5,526 nucleotides of DNA, taken from assembly GCA_028292305.1 (NCBI GenBank), contig JAQGMQ010000058.1, positions 1-5,526 of the forward strand, read 5' to 3'. Source of the DNA: Rhodoferax sp. (GTDB taxonomy: Bacteria > Pseudomonadota > Gammaproteobacteria > Burkholderiales > Burkholderiaceae_C). The notes under the pieces were generated by a model, which did not search any database, was not told the DNA's origin, and saw only the letters and a list, made by a program, of their open reading frames with translations. Made by a program: the position numbers and the translations under genes. Positions 1 through 5,526 of the stretch are shown here, piece after piece; position 1 is the first letter of the stretch; each line of letters starts with the position of its first letter.

Positions 1-127
1 ACGTTCCGATATATTACTCACCCGTTCGCCACTCGCCACCAGGATTGCTCCCGTGCTGCCGTTCGACTTGCATGTGTAAGGCATGCCGCCAGCGTTCAAT
101 CTGAGCCAGGATCAAACTCTATAGTTC
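1..127 (-). rRNA. rrs: 16S ribosomal RNA, 5' end (partial)
   Basis: Read on the minus strand this is the start of a small-subunit rRNA gene. The universal 27F primer site (AGAGTTTGATCCTGGCTCAG) lies at 120-101, followed by the conserved 'ATTGAACGCTGGCGGCATGC' block and 'ACACATGCAAGTCGAACGG'. The V1 loop is short and the sequence runs to 'GTGAGTAATATATCGGAACGT' at the left edge. By alignment to the E. coli 16S start, where the 27F site begins at nucleotide 8, the mature 5' end falls near 127; it could be off by a few bases. The short V1 loop with 'GGCAGCACGGGAGCAATCCTGGTGGCGAG' character is typical of Comamonadaceae and related Burkholderiales (established knowledge, not searched). Only about 8% of the gene is present; the rest of the rrn operon lies left of the window. 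Confidence 0.98.
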
Positions 128-143
128 GATCTTGATTTTCTTT

Positions 144-168
144 GCCCCTGACTGTTACCGCCAGGAGC
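144..168 (-). other. leader hairpin just upstream of mature 16S
   Basis: On the minus strand GCTCCTG (168-162) can pair with CAGGGGC (150-144), seven pairs including one G-U, around an 11-nt loop. It sits 17 nt before the predicted mature 16S end. It could be a processing or folding element of the precursor; no direct function can be read from sequence. Confidence 0.4.
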
Positions 169-261
169 CACTCATTTGGAATCGACGCGAAACCAAAACC
201 AGCCTTGCGACCAGTTCGATTTCACATCTATTTTCATGAGCGTTTATAGTGACTAGCACTA

Positions 262-273
262 GTTCCGAAGAAC
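262..273 (-). other. C(UUCG)G tetraloop hairpin in rrn leader
   Basis: The minus-strand RNA reads GUUC-UUCG-GAAC (273-262), a four-pair stem closed by the exceptionally stable C(UUCG)G tetraloop; U261/A274 adds a fifth pair. It overlaps the palindrome ACTAGTGCTAGT (263-252), so an alternative fold is possible. This is probably a folding nucleation site of the precursor rRNA (inference). Confidence 0.5.
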
Positions 274-314
274 TTGGCAATCTCACTCAAACGCCCACGC
301 TTATCGGCTGTATA

Positions 315-327
315 TTTTTAAGGAACC
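315..327 (-). promoter_or_regulatory. boxA-like rrn antitermination element
   Basis: The minus strand reads GGTTCCTTAAAAA. The beta/gammaproteobacterial boxA bound by NusB-NusE (S10) is of the form GCTCTTTAA(A/C)AA, so this has one C for T in the core and the expected A tail. Its position, after a stem-loop and before the 'CAGCCGATAAG' segment, is what is seen in other Burkholderiales leaders (recalled, not searched). It would recruit the Nus antitermination complex to RNA polymerase. Confidence 0.6.
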
Positions 328-331
328 GTCC

Positions 332-372
332 GAAGAAGCCAACCAGATTCGCATCTGGCTAACCCCTTCTTC
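332..372 (-). promoter_or_regulatory. boxB-like stem-loop upstream of boxA
   Basis: A two-part hairpin. The outer stem GAAGAAG (372-366) pairs with CTTCTTC (338-332), seven perfect pairs. The inner stem CCAGAT (358-353) pairs with ATCTGG (348-343), six perfect pairs closed by a GCGA loop of GNRA type. An asymmetric internal loop (about 7 and 4 nt) separates the stems. It lies 4 nt before boxA in transcript order, the place of boxB in rrn leaders. Confidence 0.55.
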
Positions 373-396
373 TATCAGCGCGCTGTGATCAGCGCA

Positions 397-433
397 GCCT
401 TGAATTATATACCGAGTTTTGAGTCGCTTTTCA
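397..433 (-). promoter_or_regulatory. candidate rrn P1 promoter
   Basis: On the minus strand a perfect -10 hexamer TATAAT lies at 409-404 in the context GGTATATAATTCAAGG, with a predicted transcription start near 397. The -35 region is weak: TGAAAA at 433-428 with an 18-bp spacer matches only three positions of TTGACA. A poor -35 with a strong -10 fits a promoter that depends on upstream A/T contacts. Its location about 270 bp before 16S and directly before the boxB/boxA leader supports the assignment. Confidence 0.6.
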
Positions 434-466
434 GAAATTTCGAAATCTTTTTTGATTCGCTATTTC
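434..466 (-). promoter_or_regulatory. A/T-rich UP-element-like DNA upstream of rrn promoter
   Basis: Immediately upstream of the weak -35 lies a strongly A/T-rich stretch with AAAAAA (452-447), GAAATTTC and flanking A/T runs, in an otherwise GC-rich genome. This is where the RNA polymerase alpha C-terminal domain binds UP elements of rRNA promoters. The assignment rests on position and composition only. Confidence 0.45.
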
Positions 467-560
467 CAACCAGACTGCCTTCCAGAACACCGAACGAAAG
501 CGCCTTGCAGCAACCTCCTCCAGCACCCTTCAGACCCCTCAACCCTCGCTACCAACTCAC

Positions 561-591
561 CAGCTGACTTCGACTTGGTCGTCATCAGCTG
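561..591. promoter_or_regulatory. 31-bp imperfect dyad in divergent spacer
   Basis: CAGCTGA (561-567) is perfectly inverted at TCAGCTG (585-591). Inside it a second perfect inverted pair CGAC/GTCG (571-574 and 578-581) surrounds a 3-nt centre, and the two arms are separated by matching 3-nt mismatched gaps. The whole has exact symmetry about position 576. It could be a protein-binding operator or an RNA stem-loop. No regulator can be named. Confidence 0.4.
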
Positions 592-592
592 A

Positions 593-629
593 GCCATCGA
601 CTATAACACCCTTTTTGCAGACCGCGCAA
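593..629 (-). promoter_or_regulatory. possible second minus-strand promoter (weak)
   Basis: On the minus strand TTGCGC (629-624) is followed, 18 bp later, by TATAGT (605-600). That matches three of six -35 and five of six -10 consensus positions. Transcription would begin near 593, right at the edge of the dyad at 561-591, and read toward 16S. rrn operons often have tandem promoters. The plus strand at the same place offers TATAAC (602-607) as a -10 toward uup but no good -35, so direction is uncertain. Confidence 0.25.
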
Positions 630-638
630 GCCGGATGC

Positions 639-676
639 AAAAAACCGAACAGCCGGAGGCAGAAGACTGCCCGGCT
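639..676 (-). terminator. possible minus-strand terminator hairpin and T-run
   Basis: On the minus strand AGCCGG (676-671) plus GCAG (670-667) pair with CTGC (662-659) and CCGGCT (656-651), a ten-pair stem with a 2-nt bulge and a TCTT loop. A six-T run follows at 644-639, six nt beyond the stem, which is further than usual. If real it would stop antisense transcription before the rrn promoter, since no minus-strand gene is visible upstream of it here. It overlaps the hairpin at 667-688. Confidence 0.3.
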
Positions 677-688
677 GGCGCCGGGCAG
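667..688. other. perfect 9-bp GC hairpin upstream of uup
   Basis: CTGCCCGGC (667-675) is perfectly inverted at GCCGGGCAG (680-688) around TGGC. On the plus strand no T-run follows, so it is not an ordinary intrinsic terminator for that strand. It shares the segment 667-675 with the alternative hairpin at 651-676, so only one can form in the same RNA. A smaller hairpin CCTCC/GGAGG (693-697 and 702-706) lies just after it. Confidence 0.45.
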
Positions 689-759
689 CCATCCTCCAAG
701 CGGAGGCGCGCAACCCTATCTAACAAGAGACTCAGCCGCCGCCGGATAATCGCAGGCAA

Positions 760-2658
760 ATGTCACTTATCACCCTACTCGACGCCCAGCTGGCTTTTGG
801 ACACGTCGCCCTTCTCGACAAGGCCACTTTTTCACTCGAAACCACGGAGCGCGTGGGCCTGATCGGCCGCAACGGCGCGGGCAAGTCGTCCCTGCTCAAG
901 ATCCTCGGGGGACTTGAGAAGCCCGACGATGGTTCCATGCATGTCCAGCAGAACCTGCGCATCTCCTACGTTGCGCAGGAGCCGTCGCTCGATTCGGACG
1001 CAACCGTATTCGTGTCGGCTAGTGCAGGCCTGGCCGAGGTCATCGCCATACGTGAGTTGTATCTCTCTGGCGCCGACGGCGTGGACCTGGACAAACTGCA
1101 GTCGCAAATTGAAGCCTATGACGCCTGGAACTGGGAACAGCGCGTCGAGGAAACGCTGCACCGTCTGCATCTGGATGCGGACGCCATTGTGGGCACCCTC
1201 TCCGGCGGAACCAAGAAGCGCGTCGCGCTGGCCCAGGCGCTGGTCGCCAAGCCCGACGTGCTGCTGCTCGACGAGCCCACCAACCATCTGGACCTGGATT
1301 CCATCGAATGGCTGGAAGACCTGTTGGTCGACTTCAAGGGCAGCATCATCACCATCACCCACGACCGCAGCTTCCTGAACCGTGTGGCAACACGCATCGT
1401 GGAACTCGACCGCGGCAAGCTCACCTCCTACCCCGGCAACTTCGAGCAATACGTGCTGCAGAAGGAAGAACAATTGGCCCAGGAGGCGGTGATCTCCGCC
1501 AAGGCCGACAAGTTGCTGGCCCAGGAAGAAATCTGGGTGCGCAAGGGTGTGGAAGCGCGCCGTACCCGCAGCCAAAGCCGCATCGGCCGCCTGGAGGCGC
1601 TGCGTGCCAACCGCTCCGCGCGCCGCGATGCGCAGGGCAGTGTGAACCTGGACGTCGCCTCTGGCCAGTCCAGCGGCAAGATCGTGGCTGAGCTCACCGA
1701 CGTCAGCCTGGCGTTTGGCGACAAGGTGATCGTGCAGGGCTTCAGCGACGTGATCCTGCGCGGCGACAAGGTGGGCCTGCTGGGCGCCAACGGTGCCGGC
1801 AAGACCACCCTTCTGAAGCTGATCCTCGGCGAGATCCAGCCCGACAGCGGCAAGGTCCGCCAAGGCGCCAACCTGCAGGTCGCCTATTTCGACCAGATGC
1901 GAAACGCCTTAGACCTGGACGCCACGCTGGAAGACTTCATCAGCCCCGGCAGCGAATGGATCGAGATCGGCAACCAGCGCAAACACGTCAAGAGTTATCT
2001 CGGCGACTTCCTGTTTTCACCTGCGCGCGCCAACTCGCCCGTGCGCTCCCTGTCGGGTGGCGAACGCAACCGGTTGTTGCTGGCGCGCCTGTTTGCCCGG
2101 CCGGCCAACGTGCTGGTGCTCGACGAGCCCACCAACGACCTGGACATCGACACGCTCGAGCTGCTGGAAGACCTGCTGCAAAACTACGACGGCACGGTGT
2201 TCCTGGTCAGCCATGACCGCAGCTTTCTGGACAACGTGGTCACCAGCATCATTGCCCACGAGCCTGAAGAGCGCCCCGGCTTCTGGCGCGAATACGAAGG
2301 CAGCGTGCAGGACTGGCTCATCCAAAGCAAGCGGGCCAAGGCACTGGCCGAAGCGGCCAGCAAGAATACGCCGGCCCGCAGCGACGACAAGCGCGGCCTG
2401 CCGGTTGCCGCCGCACCGACACCCGCACCTGCTGCAAAGACCCGCAAGCTCAGCTACAAGGAGCAACGCGAACTCGAAGCCTTGCCGCAGCAGATCTCCG
2501 CACTGGAGAAAGAACAGCAATCCATCGCCGCGGAAATGGCCGATGGCAGCCTCTACGCGCGCGACGCCTCCCGTGCAGCCACCCTAGGCCAGCGCAACAG
2601 CGAAATCGACGACTTGCTGCTGCAAGCCCTGGAGCGCTGGGAACTGCTGGGCGCCTGA
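760..2658 (+). CDS. uup: Uup, ABC-F family ATPase
   Basis: A 632-aa soluble protein with two ABC ATPase domains and no membrane segments. Domain 1: Walker A GRNGAGKS (36-43), signature LSGGT (147-151), Walker B VLLLDEPTNHLD (167-178), H-loop His201. The charged helical linker (about 230-290) contains 'EEIWVRKGVEARRTRSQSR', characteristic of Uup. Domain 2: Walker A GANGAGKT (342-349), signature LSGGE (431-435), Walker B VLVLDEPTNDLD (451-462), H-loop His485. An Ala/Pro-rich hinge (about 540-560) leads to a C-terminal coiled coil beginning KLSYKEQRELEALP (563 on), which separates Uup from EttA, YheS and YbiT. All ATPase motifs are intact. In E. coli Uup limits precise transposon excision, acts on branched DNA and associates with ribosomes (family knowledge). 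The start ATG matches the family N-terminus (M-x-LITLL-x-AQLA). The Shine-Dalgarno (AGGC, 754-757) is weak. Confidence 0.96.
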   Translation: MSLITLLDAQLAFGHVALLDKATFSLETTERVGLIGRNGAGKSSLLKILGGLEKPDDGSMHVQQNLRISYVAQEPSLDSDATVFVSASAGLAEVIAIRELYLSGADGVDLDKLQSQIEAYDAWNWEQRVEETLHRLHLDADAIVGTLSGGTKKRVALAQALVAKPDVLLLDEPTNHLDLDSIEWLEDLLVDFKGSIITITHDRSFLNRVATRIVELDRGKLTSYPGNFEQYVLQKEEQLAQEAVISAKADKLLAQEEIWVRKGVEARRTRSQSRIGRLEALRANRSARRDAQGSVNLDVASGQSSGKIVAELTDVSLAFGDKVIVQGFSDVILRGDKVGLLGANGAGKTTLLKLILGEIQPDSGKVRQGANLQVAYFDQMRNALDLDATLEDFISPGSEWIEIGNQRKHVKSYLGDFLFSPARANSPVRSLSGGERNRLLLARLFARPANVLVLDEPTNDLDIDTLELLEDLLQNYDGTVFLVSHDRSFLDNVVTSIIAHEPEERPGFWREYEGSVQDWLIQSKRAKALAEAASKNTPARSDDKRGLPVAAAPTPAPAAKTRKLSYKEQRELEALPQQISALEKEQQSIAAEMADGSLYARDASRAATLGQRNSEIDDLLLQALERWELLGA

Positions 2659-2751
2659 GCCGACCGTCGGCACGCGGGCGGTACAGGTGCGCCTGAAAGG
2701 CCTGCGCGCCTACAGTTGACCTGCACAACGCTGCAGTACAGTGGCCGCACC
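2659..2751 (+). other. uup-clsC intergenic gap
   Basis: The short gap has small inverted repeats (GCCGA-CCG-TCGGC at 2659-2671, CAGG-TGCG-CCTG at 2684-2695) but no T-run, so I see no intrinsic terminator for uup and readthrough into the phospholipase gene is possible. TTGACC (2716-2721) and TACAGT (2737-2742) resemble -35 and -10 boxes, but the 15-bp spacer is short. If used, transcription would begin almost at the ATG at 2752. Confidence 0.3.
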
Positions 2752-4563
2752 ATGCACCCTGCCACTTCACCGTCACGCTCCCAATCCGCTACTGCCAATC
2801 GGACGACAGGCTGGCCAACAGGGCTGACGCGGTGGCTCCTGGCGGTGACGCTGGCCTGGGCCGGCCTCAGCGGTTGCGCCAGCCTTCCGAGCAACGTCGA
2901 CAGGCCGGTGAGCCAGGCGCTCACCGAGCCCGAAACCACCGCGCTGGGCCGCCTGGTCAAAGCGCAGGCCGCTGCCGCCAACGCCGGCGCAAATTCGGGT
3001 TTCAGGCTGCTCAGCGGTGCCGAGCGGGCTTACACCAGCCGCCTGGCGCTGGTCGAAGCGGCCGAGAAGACGCTCGACCTGCAGTACTACGCCATCCACG
3101 CCGACGCCAGCACCGACCTCATCATCGCGCGGCTGCGTGAAGCTGCGCAACGTGGTGTGCGTGTGCGGATTCTGGTGGACGACTTCCACACCGTCGGGCC
3201 AGACGCCCAGGTGCTGCAGCTGGCCTTCGAGCCCAACATCGCGATCCGCCTGTTCAACCCCCTGCCCGGTTCGCGCAGCTCATTGATGGGCCGGATCGTC
3301 GCCTCCATGGGCGACCTGGCTCAAGCCCAGCGCCGCATGCACAACAAGCTGTTCATCGCCGACAACACTCTGGGCATTGCAGGCGGGCGCAACCTCGGCG
3401 ACGCCTATTTCGGCCAGGGCCAGGACAGCAACTTCGTCGACCTGGATGTGCTGGCCGCCGGGCCGATCGTGCGCGACTTGTCGCGCAGCTTCGACAGCTA
3501 CTGGAACAACCCGTTGGCCTACCCGGTGCAGACCTTGATGAAGCAAGAGGAAATCACGGCGCTCAAAAAGAAGCCGCCGACCACCGTACCTCAGTCGCCG
3601 AGCGACTCGAATGCCTCCACACCAGTGGCTGCCTCGTTGTTGGCGAATGCGCCCAATGCACCGTCAGCATCGCCAGCATCGCCAGCCCAGCCTCCAAGTC
3701 CGCCAGCGGCGCCCGCGAGACAACCCGGCAGCGCCACCGCCACCACCGCCGAAGCCATGGCGGCGTCTCCGCTCGGCGCGTTGGCCGTGCCGTCGCTGCT
3801 CGACATGCAGCGGTTGCCGCTGACCTGGGCGCCCGCCCTCATGATGGCCGACAAGCCCAGCAAGATCGAAGGCGACCTGGCCGACCCTGAGCCGACGCTG
3901 GTCGACGGCCTGCTCGGCATGATGCAGCGTGCCAGGCGCGATGTGTTGATCGTGTCGCCGTATTTCGTGCCGGGCGACCGCGTCATGGGCGTGCTTGCAG
4001 CGATGCGGGCGCGCGGCGTGCGCATCCGCGTATTGACCAATTCGCTCGCCTCCAACGACGCGCCACTGGCCCATGCGGGCTACGCACGCTACCGCGAACG
4101 GCTGCTGGCCATCGGTGTGGAACTCTATGAGATGCGCACCGAGCAGGAAGGCGACCGCTCGGCCTTCGGCTCCGGCAGCGCGGACCGCAGCCTGTCGGTC
4201 ACCGGCTCGGATACCGGCCGGCTGATGGGCGGCTCGCGGGCCAGCCTGCACACCAAGGCGGTGGTGTTCGATGAGCGCGTGGTCGTCATCGGCTCCATGA
4301 ACCTCGACCTGCGCTCGGAACTGCAAAACAGCGAAGTCGCCTTGCTGATGCGCAGCCCCGCGCTGGCCCAGCAAGCGACGCGCCTGATCGATTCGACCAT
4401 GCAGGGCGGTGCCTACCGGCTCGAGTCGAAAGACGGCACACTCATCTGGCACGCGCCACAAGGCAGCAAGCTGCCCGACAGCACCAACGAGCCAGACGCC
4501 ACTTTGAGCCTGCGCCTGCTGCTGAAGCTGGTGGGGCCGCTCGCGCCAGAAGAAATGCTGTAG
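2752..4563 (+). CDS. ClsC/YmdC-type phospholipase D family lipoprotein (putative cardiolipin synthase)
   Basis: A 603-aa protein with two complete HKD motifs. HKD1: H197, K199, D204, ending GGRN (211-214). HKD2: H500, K502, D507, ending GSMN (514-517). Flanking blocks (LDLQYYAIHAD, RGVRVRILVDD, LFNPLPG, GGRNLGDAYFG, VSPYFVPG, LTNSLASNDAPLAHAGYARYR) match E. coli ClsC, which makes cardiolipin from phosphatidylglycerol and phosphatidylethanolamine. ClsA/B-type transmembrane hairpins are absent. The N-terminus has arginines, a hydrophobic stretch (WLLAVTLAWAG) and lipobox L39-S-G-C42 followed by Ala, so a periplasm-facing lipoprotein is predicted. A low-complexity Ala/Pro/Ser/Thr insertion (about 277-345) makes it longer than ClsC (473 aa). 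An in-frame TTG at 2716 would add 12 residues; ATG 2752 is preferred because it gives a normal signal length, although neither start has a clear ribosome site. No ymdB-like partner is seen. cls activity itself is inferred; another phosphatidyl transferase or phospholipase is possible. Confidence 0.88.
   Translation: MHPATSPSRSQSATANRTTGWPTGLTRWLLAVTLAWAGLSGCASLPSNVDRPVSQALTEPETTALGRLVKAQAAAANAGANSGFRLLSGAERAYTSRLALVEAAEKTLDLQYYAIHADASTDLIIARLREAAQRGVRVRILVDDFHTVGPDAQVLQLAFEPNIAIRLFNPLPGSRSSLMGRIVASMGDLAQAQRRMHNKLFIADNTLGIAGGRNLGDAYFGQGQDSNFVDLDVLAAGPIVRDLSRSFDSYWNNPLAYPVQTLMKQEEITALKKKPPTTVPQSPSDSNASTPVAASLLANAPNAPSASPASPAQPPSPPAAPARQPGSATATTAEAMAASPLGALAVPSLLDMQRLPLTWAPALMMADKPSKIEGDLADPEPTLVDGLLGMMQRARRDVLIVSPYFVPGDRVMGVLAAMRARGVRIRVLTNSLASNDAPLAHAGYARYRERLLAIGVELYEMRTEQEGDRSAFGSGSADRSLSVTGSDTGRLMGGSRASLHTKAVVFDERVVVIGSMNLDLRSELQNSEVALLMRSPALAQQATRLIDSTMQGGAYRLESKDGTLIWHAPQGSKLPDSTNEPDATLSLRLLLKLVGPLAPEEML
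3570..3790 (+). repeat. low-complexity Ala/Pro/Ser-coding stretch inside the phospholipase gene
   Basis: The coding sequence here consists of degenerate short GC-rich repeats (for example two tandem TCAGCATCGCCA/GCATCGCCA units near 3664-3681, then CCx-rich codons). It encodes residues such as SASPASPAQPPSPPAAP. The stretch lies between the two catalytic halves and most likely forms a flexible surface linker. Such tracts expand and contract easily, so length may differ between strains. Confidence 0.6.
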
Positions 4564-4593
4564 ATCGCGCCCGGCCAATAAGGCCGCGTGGTC
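4564..4593. terminator. short hairpin between convergent genes
   Basis: Only 30 bp separate the phospholipase stop (TAG 4561-4563) from the cheB stop (4596-4594 on the minus strand). CGGCC (4572-4576) is inverted at GGCCG (4582-4586) around AATAA, a symmetric 5-bp hairpin usable on both strands. No T-run follows on either side, so a shared bidirectional terminator is only a guess. Confidence 0.3.
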
Positions 4594-5526
4594 TCAGATG
4601 CGGTTGTGCAACCGGTCGCCGCTCGCGCCGAGCTTGGCCAGCAAGGCGCCGGCAATCTTGTCGAGCGGCAGCACTTCATCGGCCGCACCGTGGGCAATGG
4701 CCTCGCGCGGCATGCCGAACACCACGCAGCTGGCTTCGTCCTGCACGAAGTTGTAGCTACCCTTGTCACGCATCTCGCGCATCGCCTTGGCGCCGTCGTT
4801 GCCCATGCCGGTCAGCATGATGCCGTAGGCATTGCGCCCCACCACCGCGGCCGCCGACAGGAATAGTACCTCCACCGATGGCTTGTGCCGGTTCACCGGC
4901 TCGGTGTCTTCCACCACCGCCACGTAGTTCGCGCCGCTGCGGTCCACACGGAACTGCTTGCCGCCGGGAGCGATGTACGCGTGGCCCGGCAGGATGCGTT
5001 CGCCGTGCGCGGCTTCCTTCACCGTGATCTGGCACAGGCCGTTCAACCGCGCCGCAAAGCTGGTGGTAAAGCCGGGCGGCATGTGTTGTGTGATGACGAT
5101 CGCCGGCGCGTCGGCCGGCATGTGCATCAGGATTTCCTTCACCGCCTCGGTGCCGCCCGTCGACGCGCCGATGCAGATCATCTTCTCGGTCGAGATGCGG
5201 CCGATCAGGGTGTTGACGGGCCGGGGCGCGGCCGGTGCCGAAGCCGCTCCAGGCGCGCCAGAAGCGGCGCCCAGTGAGGCCGGCGGCCGCCGGAATTTAG
5301 CCACCGCGGCCACACGCACCTTGTCGACGATCTGCGAGGCCAGCTCGTTCAAGCCGTTGGCCAGGCCGATGCGCGGCTTGGCGACGAAATCGACCGCGCC
5401 GAGTTCCAGAGCCCGCATCGTGACCTCGGCGCCTTTGTCGGTCAGCGTGGAGATCATCACCACCGGCATGGGCCTGAGGCGCATCAGCCGGCCCAGGAAA
5501 TCGATGCCGTCCATGCGCGGCATTTC
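4594..5526 (-). CDS. cheB: CheB, protein-glutamate methylesterase/deamidase (N-terminus missing)
   Basis: The reading frame is open through the right edge. The first visible residues, E-MPRMDG-IDFL, are the receiver segment that follows the phospho-accepting Asp in CheB (DVEMPRMDG), so that Asp and about 58 earlier residues lie outside the window; the Met at 5523 is not the start. Numbering from this Met, the rest of the receiver domain is 1-75 with conserved Lys49 (VAKP). A hydrophobic-poor Ala/Pro linker spans about 78-107, and the methylesterase domain runs from 112 to the end. The catalytic triad is intact: Ser121 (GASTGGTEA), His147 (TQHMPPG), Asp243 (TGMGNDGAKAM). CheB removes methyl groups from, and deamidates, chemoreceptor glutamates/glutamines, and is activated by phosphotransfer from CheA. 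The rest of a che operon probably lies to the right. The gene converges on the phospholipase gene. Confidence 0.96.
   Translation of the reverse strand, partial: EMPRMDGIDFLGRLMRLRPMPVVMISTLTDKGAEVTMRALELGAVDFVAKPRIGLANGLNELASQIVDKVRVAAVAKFRRPPASLGAASGAPGAASAPAAPRPVNTLIGRISTEKMICIGASTGGTEAVKEILMHMPADAPAIVITQHMPPGFTTSFAARLNGLCQITVKEAAHGERILPGHAYIAPGGKQFRVDRSGANYVAVVEDTEPVNRHKPSVEVLFLSAAAVVGRNAYGIMLTGMGNDGAKAMREMRDKGSYNFVQDEASCVVFGMPREAIAHGAADEVLPLDKIAGALLAKLGASGDRLHNRI

Larger units (their letters stand above)
128..397 (-). other. pre-16S rRNA leader
   Basis: This is the transcribed, non-coding leader between the candidate rrn promoter and mature 16S. In transcript order it holds a boxB-like stem-loop (372-332), a boxA-like element (327-315), a conserved-looking 'CAGCCGATAAGCGTGGGCG' segment (about 312-294), a C(UUCG)G-capped hairpin (273-262) next to an ACTAG/CTAGT palindrome, and a last hairpin at 168-144. 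The order boxB-boxA-spacer-16S matches rrn antitermination leaders of proteobacteria. Part of this RNA should pair with sequence 3' of 16S to form the RNase III processing stem, but that partner is outside the window. The 5' boundary is inferred from the -10 element. Confidence 0.75.

Noticed and set aside
236..252. TATAAA on the minus strand (248-243) as a possible rrn P2 promoter
   Set aside because: No acceptable -35 box at 16-19 bp, and it lies within the conserved leader next to stable RNA hairpins.
385..567. 60-codon plus-strand open frame starting GTG
   Set aside because: It lies across the rrn promoter and UP-like DNA, has no ribosome site, an unusual start, and composition unlike the real genes here.
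635..862. 75-codon plus-strand open frame
   Set aside because: It overlaps the hairpin cluster and the true uup start in another frame, with no recognisable protein features.
832..1863. 343-codon minus-strand open frame inside uup
   Set aside because: Antisense shadow of a strongly supported ABC-F gene; long antisense frames are expected in GC-rich coding DNA. The translation shows no domain.
3664..4578. 304-codon minus-strand open frame inside the phospholipase gene
   Set aside because: Antisense shadow, rich in His/Arg/Gln/Gly as expected from the opposite strand of GC-biased codons; the sense frame carries both HKD motifs.
4588..4866. plus-strand open frame opposite cheB
   Set aside because: Shadow of cheB, whose catalytic motifs are intact on the minus strand.
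1..5526. Mobile element, CRISPR array, tRNA or defence/secondary-metabolism system
   Set aside because: No terminal inverted repeats, transposase motifs, regularly spaced repeats or tRNA-like folds were seen. All long genes are core chromosomal families.

Overview
The window looks like chromosomal DNA from a GC-rich betaproteobacterium, most likely a Comamonadaceae-type member of the Burkholderiales. Three things point there. The left edge is the 5' end of a 16S rRNA gene of betaproteobacterial type. The pre-16S leader has a short A/T-rich boxA. The proteins (Uup, a ClsC-like phospholipase D, CheB) use strongly G/C-biased third codon positions. The genus assignment is inference from memory of sequence types, not a search.

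Layout, left to right. Bases 1-127 are the first ~127 nt of a 16S rRNA gene on the minus strand; the rest of the rrn operon lies to the left. Bases 128-430 hold its leader (hairpins, a boxA-like antitermination element, a boxB-like stem-loop) and a candidate P1 promoter with a perfect TATAAT and A/T-rich upstream DNA. Bases 460-759 are the divergent spacer between rrn and the next gene. It contains no convincing gene, but it has a 31-bp imperfect dyad, a possible second minus-strand promoter and a cluster of GC-rich hairpins, two of them mutually exclusive. Bases 760-2658 (+) encode Uup, a duplicated-ATPase ABC-F protein. A 603-aa ClsC/YmdC-type HKD phospholipase with a lipoprotein signal follows on the same strand (ATG at 2752). 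Converging on it is the 3' part of cheB on the minus strand; its first ~60 codons, including the phosphorylated Asp of the receiver domain, are cut off by the right edge.

The genes do not form one pathway: translation machinery (rRNA), a ribosome/branched-DNA ATPase (Uup), membrane phospholipid synthesis or remodelling (ClsC-like) and chemotaxis adaptation (CheB). uup and the phospholipase may share a transcript. cheB is probably the last visible gene of a chemotaxis operon extending to the right.

I did not find a convincing undescribed system. The parts most worth a second look are the non-coding rrn/uup divergent region and the lipobox plus long Ala/Pro/Ser insertion in the ClsC-like enzyme.
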